Shown one piece after another: positions 6,581 to 9,243 of a stretch of DNA of 9,243 nucleotides. The stretch spans positions 1 through 9,243 of the forward strand of contig JBMNPP010000107.1 in NCBI GenBank assembly GCA_050943675.1, read 5' to 3'. This DNA is from Brooklawnia sp050943675 (GTDB taxonomy: Bacteria; Actinomycetota; Actinomycetes; Propionibacteriales; Propionibacteriaceae). The notes under the pieces are model-generated. The model made no database searches. It was not told the DNA's origin and saw only the letters and a list, made by a program, of their open reading frames with translations. Every line of letters begins with the position of its first letter. Within the stretch, counting starts at the first letter, position 1. Position numbers and translations under genes: made by a program.

Positions 6581-6664
6581 GCACCGAACACTGGGCTACG
6601 TGGACGTACAGAACTGACGTCTGCGAACAGCGCGCGACACCTACATAGTTGAAGGAAACGCGCA
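6581..6664. repeat. Structured repeat, copy B (5' side of fic)
   Basis: This is the second direct copy of the repeat at 5056-5143, lying between idi and fic. The 53-bp core is at 6596-6648. The loop (ACGTCTGCGAA) and the block CTACATAG are identical to copy A. The 5' arm has diverged to CTACGTGGACGT and the inner arm to GAACTG. On the + strand pairing is poor (9 of 12 outer, 4 of 6 inner). On the minus strand, wobbles keep 11 of 12 outer and 5 of 6 inner pairs. Unlike copy A, no T-run follows the stem on the minus strand. Confidence 0.85.
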
Positions 6665-6842
6665 GCCCGGCTTCTGGCGCGCTGAACTGCACCACGGCGT
6701 CACTGCGGCGGTATCCTCCGTGGGCGATGGTCAGGAAGATCGCGAACCCGGCAGCCAGGGCACCGGCAGCATTGCCGGGCTGCGGGCGGGACGCGCCCGA
6801 CCGTCGCCAGGAAGCCAGACCAGATCCGTACCGTACCGCCCG
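6665..6842. other. Gene-free stretch downstream of idi with competing hairpins
   Basis: I see no convincing gene here. TGCCGG (6773-6778) can pair either with CCGGCA (6763-6768, 4-nt loop) or, one base longer, with CCCGGCA (6747-6753). The two foldings exclude each other. A separate perfect stem CGGGCG/CGCCCG lies at 6783-6799. These could act as a Rho-type or structural 3' end for the idi mRNA, but no T-run is present. The idi frame stays open beyond its stop through this region. Confidence 0.35.
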
Positions 6843-7394
6843 CTACAGCAGCTGACGACCAGCCAGTTGGGCCATCTGGGACACTGACCACGGGCTGAAT
6901 GCCGCGGGCGTGGCGGTGACGGCGGCCTGGAAATCCTCCCAGGCCACGAAGGCGTACTCGCTGATTTCAGCTGGATCAGGGTTGATCTCGGCCGGTATCC
7001 GCCCGACCATCACCGGGCAGATCTCGTTCTCGACCACGCCGCTGGCGTCCATGGCCCGATAACGGAAATCGGGCAGCACCAGCCGCAGGTCGCTCGGTTG
7101 GACACCGAGTTCTTCCGGGATCCGTCGGGCAGCGGCCTGCAGGGCGTCCTCCCCCGGCCTGAGGTGACCGCAGCACGAGTTCGTCCACACCCCCGCCCAG
7201 GTGAGCTTGCCCAGGGCCCGCCGGGTGATCAGCAGACGGCCCTCGGGATCGAAAAGGTAGCTGGAGAACGCCAGGTGCAGAGGGGTGGCATTGGTGTGTA
7301 TGGCCAGCCGGTCCGCGGTGCCAATGGGCTGGCCGGCTTCGTCAACGAGGACTACCAGGTCGGCGGTGTCGGGAAGTGGTTTGACGCGGGTCAT
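6843..7394 (-). CDS. idi: Isopentenyl-diphosphate delta-isomerase, type I
   Basis: This enzyme interconverts isopentenyl diphosphate and dimethylallyl diphosphate, the C5 units for quinone, carotenoid and undecaprenyl lipids, in the cytoplasm. It is a metal-dependent Nudix-fold enzyme. With the ATG at 7394 it has 183 residues, the normal family length. In-frame starts further upstream (ATG 7412, GTG 7505) would add a tail that looks non-coding and would crowd the uraA promoter. Key residues: metal-binding His33 and His40, the NSCCGH motif with catalytic Cys75 and metal-binding His77, the Nudix-like RRIPEELG (90-97), and catalytic/metal Glu122 and Glu124 in VENEICPV. The C-terminal SPW (167-169) is also typical. 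A ribosome binding site is not clear, so the start is uncertain and a near-leaderless mRNA is possible. No other isoprenoid genes are adjacent. Confidence 0.93.
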   Translation of the reverse strand: MTRVKPLPDTADLVVLVDEAGQPIGTADRLAIHTNATPLHLAFSSYLFDPEGRLLITRRALGKLTWAGVWTNSCCGHLRPGEDALQAAARRIPEELGVQPSDLRLVLPDFRYRAMDASGVVENEICPVMVGRIPAEINPDPAEISEYAFVAWEDFQAAVTATPAAFSPWSVSQMAQLAGRQLL

Positions 7395-7495
7395 GGAAAG
7401 ACCATGCCCCATAAACCAACCGGGCGGAAGGAGTGCCGAACCTGGATGCCACTGGCCTGCCGGGACGACCGGCCGCGTCCGCGTGATCGAGCGCG

Positions 7496-7546
7496 TTTCG
7501 GGCACCGGTCAAGCAGGTTTAGACTGCCCTGCGGAAAGGGGCAGAT
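7496..7546 (+). promoter_or_regulatory. Probable uraA promoter and ribosome binding site
   Basis: A TAGACT -10-like hexamer (7520-7525) is preceded, across an 18-nt spacer, by a weak -35-like TTTCGG (7496-7501). A good Shine-Dalgarno AAAGGGG (7535-7541) sits 5 nt before the ATG at 7547. The 5' leader would be short, leaving little room for a riboswitch or an attenuator. idi diverges from this region on the other strand. Confidence 0.45.
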
Positions 7547-8995
7547 ATGGCGCTTTGGAAGCTGCACAACAACGGAGTACTCAACCCTGGAGCAGTCGTC
7601 TCACCAACGGAGCGGCTGAGCTGGGGCAAGACCATCGGTCTGGGCGCCCAGCACGTGGTCGCGATGTTCGGCGCGACGTTCGTATTCCCGCTGCTGATGG
7701 GTCTGAACCCTCAGCTGGCAGTGATGATGAGCGGCATCGCCACCCTGATCTTCCTCTTCCTCGTCAAGCACAAGGTGCCCAGCTACCTGGGCAGCTCGGC
7801 ATCATTCGTCGGTGTGGCCACCGCGATCTACGCCCAGGGTGGGCGTCCTGACCATGTCTCGGGAGCCATGTTCTGGGTCGGGGTACTGATGGTGGCGGCC
7901 GGACTGGTCATCCACTACATGGGGTCAGCAGTCATCCACCGGGCACTACCACCAGCAGTGACCGGCGCCGTGGTGATGCTGATCGGGTTCAACCTTGCCC
8001 CGGTCGTCGCCGCCACCTACTGGCCGCAGGACCAGTGGATCGCCACCATCGTGATGATCGTGGTGATCCTGCTGTCAGTCGGGTTGCGCGGTTTCGCGGG
8101 GAGAATCGCGATCTTCCTGTCCCTCATCATCGGGTATGTGCTCAGCTGGCTGGCCGACGTGGTGTTCGGTCCGGTCAGCCGGGTTGCTGCCGACGGCACC
8201 ATCAGCCAGGCCATGCGCGTCGACTGGACCAAGGTGCACGAGGCCGCCTGGATCGGCTTCCCACCGGTCACCGATCTGGCCAACTGGACCCTGGGTAGCA
8301 GCGACAACGTGGTCGGCTTCCACCTGCCCAACTTCGACCTCGCCTTCGCGCTGATCGCGATCCCCGTCGTCATCGCGCTGATCGCCGAGAACACCGGCCA
8401 CGTCAAGGCCGTCGCCGAGATGACCGGTGACGACCTCGACCCCTACATGGGACGCGCGATCGGCGCCGACGGCCTGACCTCGATGCTGTCGACCTTCGCC
8501 GGTGCCGGCCCCACCACCACCTACGCCGAGAACATCGGCGTGATGGCCTCGACGCGCGTCTACTCGACTGCGGCCTATGTGGTGGCCGCCCTGGTGGCCA
8601 TCGCCTTCGGCTTCTCACCCAAGTTTGGTGCCGTCATCTCGGCAACTCCCGGTGGCGTCCTCGGCGGTATCACCGTGGTGCTCTACGGCATGATCGGCCT
8701 GCTCGGCGCAAAAATCTGGAAAGAGAACAAGGTCGACTTCGGCAACCCGATCAACCTGGTGCCGATCGCAGCCGGCATCATCATCGGCGTCGGAAACGTC
8801 TCGCTCAACTTCGGTGAGTTCTCGCTCGGCGGCATCGCGCTGGGCACCATCGTCACGATCGTGATGTACCACGTCGCCCGGGCCATCGCCCCACGCGACA
8901 TGGTGGCTGCAGCTGGCGGAGCGACCATCATCGTGGACGCCGAGGGCGCCTACCAGACCGAAGAGATCCCGGCAGTCCGCGGACACCAGGACTGA
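7547..8995 (+). CDS. uraA: Uracil permease, NCS2/NAT family (UraA-type)
   Basis: This is a cytoplasmic-membrane, proton-coupled importer of uracil, possibly also xanthine, for pyrimidine salvage. It has 482 residues with many hydrophobic helices, as expected for the 14-segment NCS2 fold. The N-terminal motif QHVVAMFGATFVFPLLMGLNP-like (35-55) closely follows the UraA pattern. Residues matching the E. coli UraA substrate site are in place: Glu281 and His285 in AENTGH, and Glu328 in YAENIG, followed by VMASTRVYS. It is about 50 residues longer than E. coli UraA; an extra hydrophilic loop (about 207-260) and a hydrophilic C-terminal tail (about 450-482) account for this. The start ATG has a strong ribosome binding site. 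No pyr genes are adjacent. NCS2 membership is firm, and uracil is favoured over purines because of the ENIGVMASTRVYS context. Confidence 0.93.
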   Translation: MALWKLHNNGVLNPGAVVSPTERLSWGKTIGLGAQHVVAMFGATFVFPLLMGLNPQLAVMMSGIATLIFLFLVKHKVPSYLGSSASFVGVATAIYAQGGRPDHVSGAMFWVGVLMVAAGLVIHYMGSAVIHRALPPAVTGAVVMLIGFNLAPVVAATYWPQDQWIATIVMIVVILLSVGLRGFAGRIAIFLSLIIGYVLSWLADVVFGPVSRVAADGTISQAMRVDWTKVHEAAWIGFPPVTDLANWTLGSSDNVVGFHLPNFDLAFALIAIPVVIALIAENTGHVKAVAEMTGDDLDPYMGRAIGADGLTSMLSTFAGAGPTTTYAENIGVMASTRVYSTAAYVVAALVAIAFGFSPKFGAVISATPGGVLGGITVVLYGMIGLLGAKIWKENKVDFGNPINLVPIAAGIIIGVGNVSLNFGEFSLGGIALGTIVTIVMYHVARAIAPRDMVAAAGGATIIVDAEGAYQTEEIPAVRGHQD

Positions 8996-9042
8996 GGCCT
9001 TCGGTGCGCCGGTCGCGCGTGGCAGGCTGGAGGGACGCTACG

Positions 9043-9055
9043 CCGACGAAGTCGG
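9043..9055. repeat. Short perfect hairpin at the multicopper oxidase breakpoint
   Basis: CCGAC (9043-9047) and GTCGG (9051-9055) form a perfect 5-bp stem with a GAA triloop. It lies 48 bp after the uraA stop and exactly where similarity of the minus-strand frame to multicopper oxidases ends. It has no T-run. It could be a minor 3' structure for uraA or only chance. Confidence 0.3.
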
Positions 9056-9243
9056 GCGCGGATAACTGGCCCCGGTGAACTGCCGTTGAGGGCGTACCGT
9101 TCGCCATCGAGTGCGGCGACCAGTTCGACCTGCATATTGGCCGGATCGGTTTGCGCAGTCATGAAATCGCTGACGCTGCTCGCAGGTGCCGGATGACCGC
9201 CATGGTGCGATTGTCCGCCCATGTCGGTCATCCGGTAGCTGTG
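9052..9243 (-). pseudogene. Multicopper oxidase, 3'-truncated fragment (enters from the right)
   Basis: The minus-strand frame is open at the right edge and reads HSYRMTDMGG, a His-rich stretch (SHHGGH), a linker, and then VELVAALDGERYALNGSSPG followed by PVIRAR. This pattern (beta-strand, then LNG-S-PGP-IRAR) is how the first cupredoxin domain of many actinobacterial multicopper oxidases begins. The next expected residues (QGD, then the HWHG copper ligands) are absent. Instead the frame continues as an unrelated Arg-rich tail to a stop at 8950-8952, inside uraA on the other strand. With only about 50 bp between the break and the uraA stop, the rest of the domain is not here. The upstream part outside the window could include a membrane domain. 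No copper ligand motif is present, so oxidase activity would be lost. Confidence 0.6.

Noticed and set aside
7505..7546. GTG at 7505 as the idi start
   Set aside because: It would add 37 Arg/Pro/Gly-rich residues not found in type I isomerases and would leave only 41 bp for divergent promoters. The ATG at 7394 gives the usual length.
1..9243. CRISPR arrays, insertion sequences, rRNA
   Set aside because: No regularly spaced short repeats, no transposase frame and no rRNA-like sequence were seen.

Overview
The window comes from a high-GC Gram-positive bacterium. The strong G/C bias at third codon positions, GTG starts, tightly overlapping operon genes and protein style all point to an actinobacterium, possibly of the Propionibacteriales. 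That placement is an inference from style and cannot be fixed to a species here.

Left part (1-3617, + strand): the distal part of a dipeptide/oligopeptide ABC importer operon. It holds the C-terminal end of permease DppB, complete permease DppC, and the two ATPases DppD and DppF. Each stop overlaps the next start (ATGAGTGA, GTGA, ATGACTGA), so the four are almost certainly co-transcribed and translationally coupled. The solute-binding protein and the start of dppB lie to the left of the window. A PfkB-family sugar-phosphate kinase resembling 1-phosphofructokinase (3682-4650) follows after 64 bp. Next comes a tRNA-Leu gene with anticodon CAG and an encoded CCA end (4733-4819), with its own promoter-like sequence and a strong terminator.

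Middle part (about 4880-6842): an accessory-looking segment. It carries one Fic-family protein on the minus strand (5173-6465) with an intact Fic motif, an intramolecular inhibitory motif and a C-terminal winged-helix-like region. Its upstream region is relatively AT-rich and full of GTAAC/GTTAC half-sites. The gene is bracketed by two direct copies (about 85 bp each) of a structured repeat whose 53-bp core can fold into a long hairpin. Between the copies, base changes keep pairing on the minus strand through G-T wobbles. This is the most unusual structure in the window.

Right part (6843-9243): type I isopentenyl-diphosphate isomerase (idi, minus strand) and a divergent NCS2 uracil permease (uraA, + strand) share a short intergenic region. 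At the right edge, a minus-strand reading frame entering from outside the window matches the start of a multicopper oxidase cupredoxin domain. It loses all resemblance after a PGPVIRAR-like motif near 9052, so it looks like a 3'-truncated remnant.

Functionally these are mainly independent units: peptide uptake, sugar-phosphate phosphorylation, leucine decoding, a probable self-regulated AMP-transferase, an isoprenoid building-block enzyme and pyrimidine salvage uptake. No CRISPR array, transposase or integrase is visible.
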